Of a stretch of DNA of 64,000 nt, positions 34,469 through 43,087 are shown piece after piece (positions within the stretch are counted from its first letter, which is position 1; every line of letters starts with the position of its first letter). The translations under genes and the position numbers were made by a program. The stretch comes from Gammaproteobacteria bacterium (GTDB lineage: Bacteria > Pseudomonadota > Gammaproteobacteria > Pseudomonadales > Porticoccaceae). The DNA is taken from the NCBI GenBank assembly GCA_016708925.1, contig JADJET010000001.1, positions 124,001 through 188,000 on the forward strand, in the 5' to 3' direction. The notes under the pieces were generated by a model that saw only the letters and a program-made list of their open reading frames with translations, searched no databases and was not told the origin of the DNA.

Positions 34469-34861
34469 TCAAATTTTGACATACGAATAACCCTGCTTCT
34501 GAAGCGCGAGAATACGGGCGATTCCACCTTCGGTTATCAACTCCACGCCGGATAAGAGACTGTCGTGCAGCAAGCCCTTGCGCGCCATCGACACATTGCA
34601 GACACCAATATGAACGCCCCGAGCAACGATGCGTTGAAAATCGGCATTGAGATAATCGTCGAGCCGCAACCGGGTAACAGCGGCACCATGCACCACTACC
34701 TGTACGTCGACGTCCGGATTCCCCTTGATGATTTCTTCAGCGACACTGATGAGAGTCACCGCCTGATCCGCCTGATCCAGATGCAACAGCACCTTGATCT
34801 GCTCGGCACCTGCCCCAGAGACGAGCAGGAGTGAAAACAGCAAGACGAGCCAATTGCGCAT
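34469..34861 (-). CDS. Exported DsrE/DsrF-like protein
   Basis: 130 aa. Residues 1-19 form a signal peptide (hydrophobic LVLLFSLLLV, then GAGA as the likely cleavage site), so the protein is periplasmic. The mature part has the DsrE fold pattern KVLLHLDQADQAV, DVQVVVHGAAVTRL and GVHIGVCNVSMAR with one Cys in the usual place, ending GIARILALQKQGYSYVKI. Cytoplasmic DsrE proteins carry sulfane sulfur; the exported ones have no settled role. It follows the RND permease gene by about 45 bp on the same strand. Confidence 0.85.
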   Translation of the reverse strand: MRNWLVLLFSLLLVSGAGAEQIKVLLHLDQADQAVTLISVAEEIIKGNPDVDVQVVVHGAAVTRLRLDDYLNADFQRIVARGVHIGVCNVSMARKGLLHDSLLSGVELITEGGIARILALQKQGYSYVKI

Positions 34862-34904
34862 GTTCTTGTTCTCGCCGGAGGTCAGGTCTTTTTTCTGAGC
34901 CTCG

Positions 34905-37900
34905 TCAGGTCATTGCGGGTGGATCAGCATTTTTTGCCGCAGTCGCAGCCTCTGCCTCTGCCGCCAGTTCATGATCCCGGTGGGAACCGGATTTGAATAT
35001 CCGACGGATCACGACGAAAAACACCGGGACGAAGAAAATCGCCAGCAAGGTTCCGGTGATCACGCCACCCAGCACGCCGGTGCCCACGGCATTCTGACTC
35101 TCGGAGCCGGCGCCGGTGTTGAGCGCGAGCGGCAACACTCCGAGCATGAAGGCGCCCGAAGTCATGATGATCGGCCGCAGCCGCAAACGCGCTGCTTCCA
35201 GGGTGGCTTCGACCAGCCCGGTGCCCCGGGCTTGCAGGTCACGCGCAAACTCCACGATCAGAATGGCGTTCTTGGCGGACAGTCCCACCGTGGTGAGAAG
35301 ACTGACCTGAAAAAAAATGTCATTGGAGAGTCCGCGACCATAGCCAGCCAGCAGCGCGCCGATGACACCCAGGGGGACGACCAAAATCACCGCGAAGGGA
35401 ATCGACCAACTCTCGTACAGCGCGGCGAGCGCCAGAAACACCATGGCGATCGACAGCGCGTAGAGTATCGGCGCCTGGGCCCCAGCCTGGGTTTCCTGCA
35501 GGGATATGCCGGTCCATTCGTAGCCGATGCCCGGGGGCAGCTTGGCGGCAAGCTCCTCCATTGCCTGGATGGCTTCGCCAGTGGTGTGACCGGGCGACGC
35601 TTCGCCCACGATCTCCATCGAGGGAACGGCGTTGTAGCGTTCAAGCCGTGGCGATTTCTTGGTCCAACTGGTGGTGGCAAAGGCGGAGAAAGGCACCATT
35701 TCCCCGTTCTGGTTACGCACGAACCAGCGCTGGAGGTCTTCGGGGAGCATCCGGAAATCCGTGTCGCCCTGGACATAGACTTTCTTGATGCGGCCGTTGT
35801 GAAGAAAGTCATTGGTGTAGGTCGATGCCCAGGCCGTGGCCAGGGTGTCGTTGATCGCTTCTATGGAAACGCCGAGTGCACGCGCTTTTTCGCGGTCGAT
35901 ATCGACCCGGAAATGCGGTGTGTCTTCGAGCCCGTTGGGGCGCACCTTGGCGAGCCGGGGATCCTGGGCGGCGCCGCCGAGCAACTGATTGCGTGCCGCA
36001 AGCAGGGCTTCATGGCCCCGGTGCGCATTGTCCTTGAGCTCGAAGACGAAGCCTGCCGAGTTGCCGAGCGCCCGGATGGGCGGTGGATAAAAGGCTACCG
36101 CCCGGGCGTCCTTCATCTGGGCAAAACTGCCCGTGGCCCGGCGCGAGATATCCTTGATGTCCATGCCGGGTTCGGAGCGCTGATCCCAGTGATACATCTG
36201 AATATAGCATTGGCCGCTGTTTTGCCCGCGCCCGGTGAAACTGAATCCGGTCACGCAGTAGACGGTCTTGATGGTTTCGCTTTCCTTCTCCGCGTAATAC
36301 TGCTCCACCTGTTCCAGTATGCCGCGGGTTCGCTCCATGGTGGCGCCGACCGGCAATTGCACCTGCGTGAACATCAGGCCCGGATCATCTTCCGGCAAAA
36401 ACGCCGTGGGCATGCGGACGAACAGGATGGCGACCGCCGCGATGACCGCGCCATAGATGACCAGGTAGCGCAGCGTCTTGCGCAACATGCCGTCAACCAT
36501 GCCCCGATAGCCCATCGCGCTGCGCTGGAAGGTGCGGTTGAACCAGCCGAAGAAGCCGCGCTTCGCTTCGTGATGGCCCACCGCCACGGGTTTGAGCATG
36601 GTGGCGCAGAGCGCCGGAGTGAGAATCAGCGCCACGAAAACCGACAGCATCATGGCGGAGACGATGGTGATGGAAAACTGTCGATAAATGGCGCCGGTGG
36701 TGCCGGGGAAGAATGCCATGGGCACAAACACCGCGGACAGTACCGTGCCGATCCCCACCAGTGCGCCCTGAATCTGGCCCATGGATTTGCGGGTCGCTTC
36801 GCGCGGCGAAAGCCCCTCCTCGGCCATGATCCGCTCGACGTTCTCGACCACCACAATGGCGTCGTCGACCAACAAGCCGATGGCGAGCACCATGGCGAAC
36901 ATGCTGAGCGTGTTGATGGAAAAACCGAATGCCTGGAGGATGCCGAAGGTGCCCAGCAGCACCACCGGAATGGCGATGGTGGGGATCAGGGTGGCCCGCA
37001 GGTTCTGCAAAAAAAGGAACATCACCAGGGTCACCAGAATCACCGCTTCGACAAGGGTTTCCACGACCCCCCGGATCGCGACACCGGTGAAGGGCGCGGT
37101 GTCATAGGCCAATTCCCGGACCATGCCCTCCGGCAAGAACGGATCCAACTCCGCGAGTTTTTCCTTTACCGCAGCGGCGACCTCCAGCGCGTTGGAATTC
37201 GGAGCCTGGTTGACGACGAAGCCGGTCGCCTCGTATCCCCTGAAGTGACTCAGAAATTGGTAATTTTCGTCGCCGAGCTCGATGCGCGCCACATCGCGGA
37301 GGGCTACTCGGGAGCCGTCGGAGTTGACCCGCAGCAGGATATCGCCGAATTCGGCCGGGGTTTTCAGCAGGGTCTGGCCGATGACGGTGGCATTCAACTG
37401 CTGACCTGCCACCGCGGGACCGGCACCCAGCTCCCCCGCGCGCACCTGGAAATTCTGCTCGCGGATGGCTGCAACCACATCCGCCGGTGAGAGTTGGAAG
37501 CTATGGAGCTTTTTCGGATCCAGCCAGATGCGCATGGCGTATTGCGAACCGAACAGAGTGACATCGCCAACCCCGTTGAGGCGGCTGATCGGCTCCAGGA
37601 TGTTGGCCGCCACGTAATCGGACATGTCATAGCGGTCGAGGTCGCCCTTCGGCGCATAAAAGGCCACCACCATGATGGCGCCGGGACTGCTCTTCGATAC
37701 CTTCACGCCTTGATCCCGCACGCTCTGCGGCAGCAGTGGCAACGCCACTTGCAGCTTGTTCTGCACCTGAACCTGGGCGATATCGGGATTGGTGCCGGGG
37801 GCAAAGGTGATGGTGATTTCTCCGGTCCCGGCCGAATCGCTCTTCGACGCCATGTACAACATGTTGTCGAGCCCGACCATGTTCTGTTCGATGACCTGGA

Positions 37901-38084
37901 CCGTGGTGTCCTGCACCGTCTCGGCGGACGCGCCGGGATTCACCGCGCGAATCACCACACTGGGCGGCGCCACCTCGGGAAACTGTTCGACAGGCAGTTG
38001 CGTAATCGCGAGGATGCCGCCAATCATCACGAAAATGGCAATAACCCACGCAAAGATGGGGCGGTCGATAAAGAAATTCGACAT
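34905..38084 (-). CDS. RND multidrug efflux permease (HAE1, AcrB/MexB type)
   Basis: 1059 aa, normal for AcrB relatives. It starts MSNFFIDRPIFAWVIAI, the classic HAE1 N-terminus, and has the TM4 proton-relay motif GLLVDDAIVVVENVERIM (two Asp), GINTLSMF-like FSINTLSMFAMV, and the C-terminal LSAKNAILIVEF block. Twelve membrane helices and two periplasmic loops are expected. It exports hydrophobic compounds by proton antiport together with the adaptor encoded 1 bp upstream. No TolC/OprM-like channel gene is present here, so the pump must use one from elsewhere. Confidence 0.95.
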   Translation of the reverse strand: MSNFFIDRPIFAWVIAIFVMIGGILAITQLPVEQFPEVAPPSVVIRAVNPGASAETVQDTTVQVIEQNMVGLDNMLYMASKSDSAGTGEITITFAPGTNPDIAQVQVQNKLQVALPLLPQSVRDQGVKVSKSSPGAIMVVAFYAPKGDLDRYDMSDYVAANILEPISRLNGVGDVTLFGSQYAMRIWLDPKKLHSFQLSPADVVAAIREQNFQVRAGELGAGPAVAGQQLNATVIGQTLLKTPAEFGDILLRVNSDGSRVALRDVARIELGDENYQFLSHFRGYEATGFVVNQAPNSNALEVAAAVKEKLAELDPFLPEGMVRELAYDTAPFTGVAIRGVVETLVEAVILVTLVMFLFLQNLRATLIPTIAIPVVLLGTFGILQAFGFSINTLSMFAMVLAIGLLVDDAIVVVENVERIMAEEGLSPREATRKSMGQIQGALVGIGTVLSAVFVPMAFFPGTTGAIYRQFSITIVSAMMLSVFVALILTPALCATMLKPVAVGHHEAKRGFFGWFNRTFQRSAMGYRGMVDGMLRKTLRYLVIYGAVIAAVAILFVRMPTAFLPEDDPGLMFTQVQLPVGATMERTRGILEQVEQYYAEKESETIKTVYCVTGFSFTGRGQNSGQCYIQMYHWDQRSEPGMDIKDISRRATGSFAQMKDARAVAFYPPPIRALGNSAGFVFELKDNAHRGHEALLAARNQLLGGAAQDPRLAKVRPNGLEDTPHFRVDIDREKARALGVSIEAINDTLATAWASTYTNDFLHNGRIKKVYVQGDTDFRMLPEDLQRWFVRNQNGEMVPFSAFATTSWTKKSPRLERYNAVPSMEIVGEASPGHTTGEAIQAMEELAAKLPPGIGYEWTGISLQETQAGAQAPILYALSIAMVFLALAALYESWSIPFAVILVVPLGVIGALLAGYGRGLSNDIFFQVSLLTTVGLSAKNAILIVEFARDLQARGTGLVEATLEAARLRLRPIIMTSGAFMLGVLPLALNTGAGSESQNAVGTGVLGGVITGTLLAIFFVPVFFVVIRRIFKSGSHRDHELAAEAEAATAAKNADPPAMT

Positions 38085-38085
38085 C

Positions 38086-39285
38086 TCAGTGCGCCTCGGC
38101 CGATCCGCTCGCGGTGGCGGGAACCGTGGTTACCTCGGCGCCCTCGCGAATTTTCTGAAGACCTTCCAGGACTACCTGATCGCCGGCAGCGAGACCTTCG
38201 AGTACCAGCCACTGATCGCCGATGGCGCGGTCCACATGGATGAAGCGGCGCTCGACCTTGTTATCGGCGCCCACCAGCATCGCAAACGCCTTGCCGGTGT
38301 AGTCGAAGCTCACACCCTTCTGAGGGGCGAGCACCGCGTCCCGACGCACCGCCTGATCAAGGCTGGCCCGCACGAACATGCCGGGCAACAACAGTTGCTC
38401 GGGATTGGGCACCGTGCCCCGCAGCGTCACGTTACCCGTGGTCTCGTCGACCCGGACTTCCGAAAACGCCAGCGTGCCGAGGTGGGCGTACTGAGAGCCG
38501 TCCTCCAGTACCAGTCGCATGATGGCCGCCCGCTCGCCTGCCGTGGCGAGCCGGCCTGCGGCAAGGTCGCGCTTCAATCGGGTGAGGTCGATACTCGACT
38601 GGGTGATATCCACATAGAGCGGATCGATCTGTTGAATCACCGCGAGGGGTGCTTCCTGCTCGGCCTCGACCAGCGCGCCTTCGGTGACCAGGGAGCGGCC
38701 GATGCGTCCGGAGATCGGCGCGCGGATGGTGGTGTACTCGAGATTGATGCGGGCGACGTCGCGCTCGGCCTGAGCCACCGCGACACCCGCGACCGCCTCG
38801 TTCAGCTCCGCTTCGGCATCGTCATAATCCTGCTGGCTGATCAATTTCCTGGCGATCAGGTCCTGGAAGCGATTCGCCTTGAGGCGCGCCACCTTTTCGC
38901 TGGCCAGCGTCCGCTGCAAGGCCGCCTCCGCGCGCTGCTGTACCGCGCGATAACTGTCCGGATCGATCTGGTACAAGGGGTCTCCGGCCTTGACCTGGGC
39001 TCCCTCGACAAACAGCCGACGCTGGATGATCCCGGCCGCCTGGGGTCGTACTTCGGCGACACGGTACGCGACCGTCCGCCCTGACAACTCCGTTGCCAGC
39101 ACCACATCACGCGCCGTAAGGGTGACGATGCCGACCTCAACAGGACCCGGTGCCGGCGGGGGTGCCGCCGTCTTCTGGCCACAGCCAGCGAGTCCGCACG
39201 CCGAGACTGCCAGCAGCAGAACCGCGGTGGATCGTAACCTGTCCGAAAACAGCTTGCCGTGAAAAGGAGTGGTCGTACCTGGCAT
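38086..39285 (-). CDS. RND efflux periplasmic adaptor lipoprotein (AcrA/MexA type)
   Basis: 399 aa from the ATG at 39285 with AGGAG upstream; an upstream frame to 39372 lacks a ribosome site. The signal ends in the lipobox LAGC, so it is a lipoprotein. The membrane-fusion fold shows in LSGRTVAYRVAEVRPQAAG, GDPLYQIDPDSYRA, the coiled-coil hairpin around 110-170 and TIRAPISGRIGRS. It joins the permease to an outer membrane channel. The stop lies one base before the permease ATG, so the pair is one operon. Confidence 0.94.
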   Translation of the reverse strand: MPGTTTPFHGKLFSDRLRSTAVLLLAVSACGLAGCGQKTAAPPPAPGPVEVGIVTLTARDVVLATELSGRTVAYRVAEVRPQAAGIIQRRLFVEGAQVKAGDPLYQIDPDSYRAVQQRAEAALQRTLASEKVARLKANRFQDLIARKLISQQDYDDAEAELNEAVAGVAVAQAERDVARINLEYTTIRAPISGRIGRSLVTEGALVEAEQEAPLAVIQQIDPLYVDITQSSIDLTRLKRDLAAGRLATAGERAAIMRLVLEDGSQYAHLGTLAFSEVRVDETTGNVTLRGTVPNPEQLLLPGMFVRASLDQAVRRDAVLAPQKGVSFDYTGKAFAMLVGADNKVERRFIHVDRAIGDQWLVLEGLAAGDQVVLEGLQKIREGAEVTTVPATASGSAEAH

Positions 39286-39525
39286 GCACTGTCTCCTCGG
39301 TAGCCCGGCCGACGCGGCCTGCTGGCACGCCGGTGTGGATGATTCATTTGAAACGCGCAGAGCGGTGGCCACGGTGCGCAGCCGTCGCGATGGCGGGCGT
39401 GTCGTTTCGTCGCCGCCAGCGCTGCCGGATTTAAGCCCGAACGATGCGTTGAACGCAATCTTGATCGCCGGGGGCCGGCATCCGCGTCATGGCGCAGCCC
39501 CCCCCCAACAAAAATGCACGGAACT

Positions 39526-40689
39526 TCAGTAGGAACGCGGCAGGTCCAGCACATTGGTGGCAATGAAGTTGAGCACCATGTTCTGGCTCACCGGCGCCAG
39601 ACGCGGCAGCATGGCTTCGCGCATCAGGCGCTCGACGTGGAACTCCTTGGCGTAGCCCATGCCGCCGTGGGTGAGCACCGCCTGCTGGCAGGCCTTGAAA
39701 CCCACTTCGGCGGCCAGGTACTTGGCACCGTTGGCCTCGGCGCCACAGGGCTTGCCGTTGTCGTACAGCCAGGCCGCGCGCATCACACTCAGATAGGCGG
39801 CCTCCAGCTCGATCCAGTTTTCCGCCAGCGGGTGCTGCACCGACTGGTTCATGCCGATGGGCCGGCCGAACACGTTGCGGTCCTTGGCGTACTGCGCCGC
39901 CCGCTTGAGCGCGCTGCGACCCATGCCGACGGACTCGGCGGCGAGCAGGATGCGCTCGGGGTTGAGGCTGTGCAGGATGTATTGGAAGCCCTTGCCCTCC
40001 TCGCCGACACGGTCGTCGACGGACACTTCGAGGTTGTCGTAGAAGGTCATGTTGGAGTTGACCGCCTTGCGACCCATCTTGTGGATTTCCTTGATCTGGA
40101 CATGCGCCGGGTCCATGTCGGCATAGAACAGCGTGATGCCCTCGTGAGGCTTCTTGCACTGATCGCGCGGCGTGGTACGGGTCAGCAGCATGATCTTGTC
40201 GGCCTGCTGCGCCGTGGTGGTCCAGATCTTCTGGCCGTTGATGATGTACTTGTCGCCCTCGCGCCTGGCGAAGGTCTCGATGCGGGTTGTGTCGAGCCCG
40301 GCGTTGGCCTCGGTGACCCCGAAACAGGTTTTCTGCTCGCCCGCGATCAGTGGCGGCAGAAAGCGCCGCTTCTGGTCGTCGGTACCGAACACCAGAATCG
40401 GGTGGGGGCCGAAGATGTTGATGTGCATGGACGAGGCCGCCGACATGCCGCCGCCTTCGGCGACTGTCATCATCATCAGCGCGGCTTCCTGCACACCGAG
40501 ATTCGAGCCACCGTAAATCTCGGGCATGGTGATGCCGAGCCAGCCGCCCCTGGCCATGGCCTGGTAGAAATCCTCCGGGAATTCGCCGGTGTCGTCGTGC
40601 TCGAGCCAGTAGTCGTCGCCGAAATCCGACATCAGCGCCCGGATGCTGTCGATGATGGCTTGCTGTTCTGTGGTGATGGCAAAATCCAC
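39526..40689 (-). CDS. Acyl-CoA dehydrogenase
   Basis: 387 aa with the full family layout: N-terminal helices, TMPEIYGGS, the FAD segment GVTEANAGLDTTRIET (Leu-Asp in the place of the usual GSD), NGQKIWTT, FGRPIGMNQSVQHPLAENW and the C-terminal THGGMGYAKEFHVERLMRE. It introduces a 2,3-double bond and passes electrons to ETF. It is the last gene of the long leftward catabolic run and lies 38 bp after the next dehydrogenase. The short AT-rich gap before it (40690-40727) carries a GTTAA-TCTG-TTAAC palindrome. Substrate unknown. Confidence 0.92.
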   Translation of the reverse strand: MDFAITTEQQAIIDSIRALMSDFGDDYWLEHDDTGEFPEDFYQAMARGGWLGITMPEIYGGSNLGVQEAALMMMTVAEGGGMSAASSMHINIFGPHPILVFGTDDQKRRFLPPLIAGEQKTCFGVTEANAGLDTTRIETFARREGDKYIINGQKIWTTTAQQADKIMLLTRTTPRDQCKKPHEGITLFYADMDPAHVQIKEIHKMGRKAVNSNMTFYDNLEVSVDDRVGEEGKGFQYILHSLNPERILLAAESVGMGRSALKRAAQYAKDRNVFGRPIGMNQSVQHPLAENWIELEAAYLSVMRAAWLYDNGKPCGAEANGAKYLAAEVGFKACQQAVLTHGGMGYAKEFHVERLMREAMLPRLAPVSQNMVLNFIATNVLDLPRSY

Positions 40690-40727
40690 GTGATTATCCT
40701 CTCGAAGTTAATCTGTTAACTGATTGA

Positions 40728-41801
40728 TTATTTATCGGTGACTGCCGTGATTCTGTGCCAGAGCTGGTCCGCGCCCCAGCCAAGCACGGCGTCGCCCAGG
40801 CGTCGCGCCCATACCGTCTCGTTGCCGAATTCGTCGCGCCAGGCCCAGGCCCGGCGCGTGAAATGGTGCAGACGGTGCTCGTAGGTGAAACCCATGGCGC
40901 CGTGCACCTGATGGGCGATGGCCGGACCGACGCTGGCGGCCTGTCCCAGCCGCACTTTGGCGGTGGCGATTTCGACCCAGGCATCGGCATCGACCGTGCC
41001 GGTAGCCGCCACTGCCTCTGCGGCGGCATCCGCCGCCGCGTTGACGGCAGCCGCTTCGCCGGCAAGGTCGGCGATCATGTGCTGAATCGCCTGGAATTTG
41101 CCGATCGGACGCCCGAACTGCTCCCGCTCGCCGGCATACTGAATGGCGAGTTCGAGCGCGGTGCCCAGAGCGCCCGCCGCCTGGTTCACCCGCACCAGCG
41201 CGCCCATGGCATCGAGGCTGTCGGCGTCGAGACCAGCGGGCGCCGCCGCACTCAGGGTCGCCATCGCGCCGTTGAAATCCACGCTATCCCAGGGCTCACC
41301 GGCCAGATTGCGATCCGGCGTGAGGACACAGGCGGACGCCGGGACCGCGACCACTAGAACGCGCGCGCCATCACGGGCCAGGGCGACGATCTGCCGCGCG
41401 GAGCGAGCATGGGGAACCGCCAGCGCCACGCCGGTGACGGCACCGTTAGTGATCCGATGCTCGCCCCGGGCGATGGTCAGCGGTCCTTCCGGAACTTCCA
41501 GGCCCGCCTGGGCCAGCAGCCAGCCCGCCAGCAGGGTTTCCGCCAGCGGCACCGGCAGCGCCGCCGCGCCCGCCGCCTTGAGCACGGCAAAGCCGTCGAG
41601 CATGCCGGCGCCGGCGCCGCCGCATTCCTCCGGCACCCAGGTGAGATGCAGGCCGGATGCTTCGATGGCCTGCCACAGCGCGCTTGGCCACTCGCCCTTT
41701 TCGGCGGCATTGATGGTCTCGGACGTGCTCAAATCGGCAAACAGGCGCGTCGCCGTGTCGAGAATGACTGTATCGAGAGTGTGGCTGTCGGTTTCGCTCA
41801 T
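40728..41801 (-). CDS. Acyl-CoA dehydrogenase, small (beta-type) subunit
   Basis: 357 aa. The C-terminal half is typical (AIQYAGEREQFGRPIGKFQ and HQVHGAMGFTYEHRLHHFTRRAW), but the central strand domain lacks the usual TEPxxGSD segment and is short. That is the mark of the partner subunit in alpha2beta2 dehydrogenases such as ChsE and FadE26-27 types, in which each chain supplies half of the FAD site. The likely partner is the gene immediately upstream (41853-43019, 51 bp away). Such heterotetramers favour bulky ring or side-chain CoA esters. Confidence 0.88.
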   Translation of the reverse strand: MSETDSHTLDTVILDTATRLFADLSTSETINAAEKGEWPSALWQAIEASGLHLTWVPEECGGAGAGMLDGFAVLKAAGAAALPVPLAETLLAGWLLAQAGLEVPEGPLTIARGEHRITNGAVTGVALAVPHARSARQIVALARDGARVLVVAVPASACVLTPDRNLAGEPWDSVDFNGAMATLSAAAPAGLDADSLDAMGALVRVNQAAGALGTALELAIQYAGEREQFGRPIGKFQAIQHMIADLAGEAAAVNAAADAAAEAVAATGTVDADAWVEIATAKVRLGQAASVGPAIAHQVHGAMGFTYEHRLHHFTRRAWAWRDEFGNETVWARRLGDAVLGWGADQLWHRITAVTDK

Positions 41802-41852
41802 GGATCGCTTCCGTGGGTGGTCGGGGCAGTGATGCGAGGATGCGGGAGGCGG

Positions 41853-43019
41853 CTAGCGCAATCCCAGTTGGCGGACGATCATGCCCTTCAGCACCTCGTT
41901 GGTGCCGCCGCGCAGTGTCGAGGACGGCACGCGCAGGATGGCCTCGCGCATCAGGCGCGGCAGTACCCCGCTGGAACTCAGCAGCACTGCCTCCGGCAGC
42001 ACCACCCGCAACTGTTCGATCAGCTCGCGCTCGAAGCGGGTGGCCATGTCCTTGACCAGGGCGGCCTCGGTTTCCGGCGACTTGCCTTCCTGCAGCAGGC
42101 CCGCGATACCCAGCGACATGCGCCGCAGCGTCTTGATGCGGGCCACCAGATGACCGAGTACCTCGCGGGTGCGGTCATCGGGATTGGCGGCCAGTACCTG
42201 CATGGCCTCGCGCAGGGCGATGAAGCTGCTCAGGAAGCGTTCGGGGCCGGAGCGTTCGAGGGCGAGCTCTCCCACCACCAGACTCCAGCCGTGCCCTTCC
42301 TTGCCGAGCAGATGGGACTCGGGCACGAACACGTCTTCGAACAGGGTCTCGTTGAAGTGAACCTGGCCGCCGATGTCCTCGATGCCGCGCACCGTCACGC
42401 CCGGGGCTTTCAGATCGATGATGAGCTGCGAGAGTCCCTGGTGGCGCGCCTTCTCATCCGCCGGCGCGGTGCGCACCAGGGAAATCATGTAGTCGCAGCC
42501 TTCGCCGTGGGCGCCGGTGGACCAGATCTTGCGGCCGTTGACCTTCCAGCCGCCCGCGACCTTGTCCGCGCGGGTACGCACCGAGGCGAGATCGGAGCCG
42601 GTGTTGGGCTCGCTCATGCCGATGGCGCAGAAGGTCTGGCCCGCGGCCATGCGCGGCAATGCGCGGTTTTTCACCTCAGCGCTGGCGTGACGCAGCATCT
42701 GGGTGCCGCTCTGGCGATCGGCGATCCAGTGCGCCATCACCGGCGCGCCGGCGGCGAGCATTTCCTCGGTCACCACATAACGTTCGAGAAAGCTGCGCTC
42801 GTGGCCGCCGTACTGCCTGGGCCAGGTCATGCCGAGCCAGCCGCGTTGACCGAGCTTGCGGCTGAATTCGGCGGAAAACCCGGACGCCCAGCAGTCGGCC
42901 ATGGGGACAAAGCCGCCGCTGGCGCGTTCGGCGGCGAGAAATTCCCGCACTTCCTGACGCAGCGCGCGCGCCGCGTCCGGCATGGTGACCCGGGGAAAAC
43001 GAAACCGACTGCTGGACAT
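41853..43019 (-). CDS. Acyl-CoA dehydrogenase, large (alpha-type) subunit
   Basis: 388 aa from the ATG at 43019 (AGGAG upstream); the frame continues to 43280 without homology, over the end of the aldehyde dehydrogenase gene. It shows MTWPRQYGGHERS, GMSEPNTGSDLASVRT, NGRKIWSTGAH, and the C-terminal LRGGTNEVLKGMIVRQLG. Likely pairs with the short partner downstream to form a heterotetramer. A role in shortening a ring-bearing or branched acyl-CoA is inferred from the pair and from its neighbours. Confidence 0.9.
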   Translation of the reverse strand: MSSSRFRFPRVTMPDAARALRQEVREFLAAERASGGFVPMADCWASGFSAEFSRKLGQRGWLGMTWPRQYGGHERSFLERYVVTEEMLAAGAPVMAHWIADRQSGTQMLRHASAEVKNRALPRMAAGQTFCAIGMSEPNTGSDLASVRTRADKVAGGWKVNGRKIWSTGAHGEGCDYMISLVRTAPADEKARHQGLSQLIIDLKAPGVTVRGIEDIGGQVHFNETLFEDVFVPESHLLGKEGHGWSLVVGELALERSGPERFLSSFIALREAMQVLAANPDDRTREVLGHLVARIKTLRRMSLGIAGLLQEGKSPETEAALVKDMATRFERELIEQLRVVLPEAVLLSSSGVLPRLMREAILRVPSSTLRGGTNEVLKGMIVRQLGLR

Positions 43020-43087
43020 GCGTCCCGCTCCTCTCTTACAGCAAGTAAACGATCTATGGATTTGGCTTGACGAAGTCCCGCCGCGCC

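Noticed and set aside
34971..37490. An 839-codon open frame opposite the RND permease
   Set aside because: Antisense shadow; His/Gln/Arg-rich without a fold.
39487..39500. Run of C near 39490 as a phase-variable tract
   Set aside because: It lies between genes, past the start of the adaptor and the end of the dehydrogenase, and changes no reading frame I can support.
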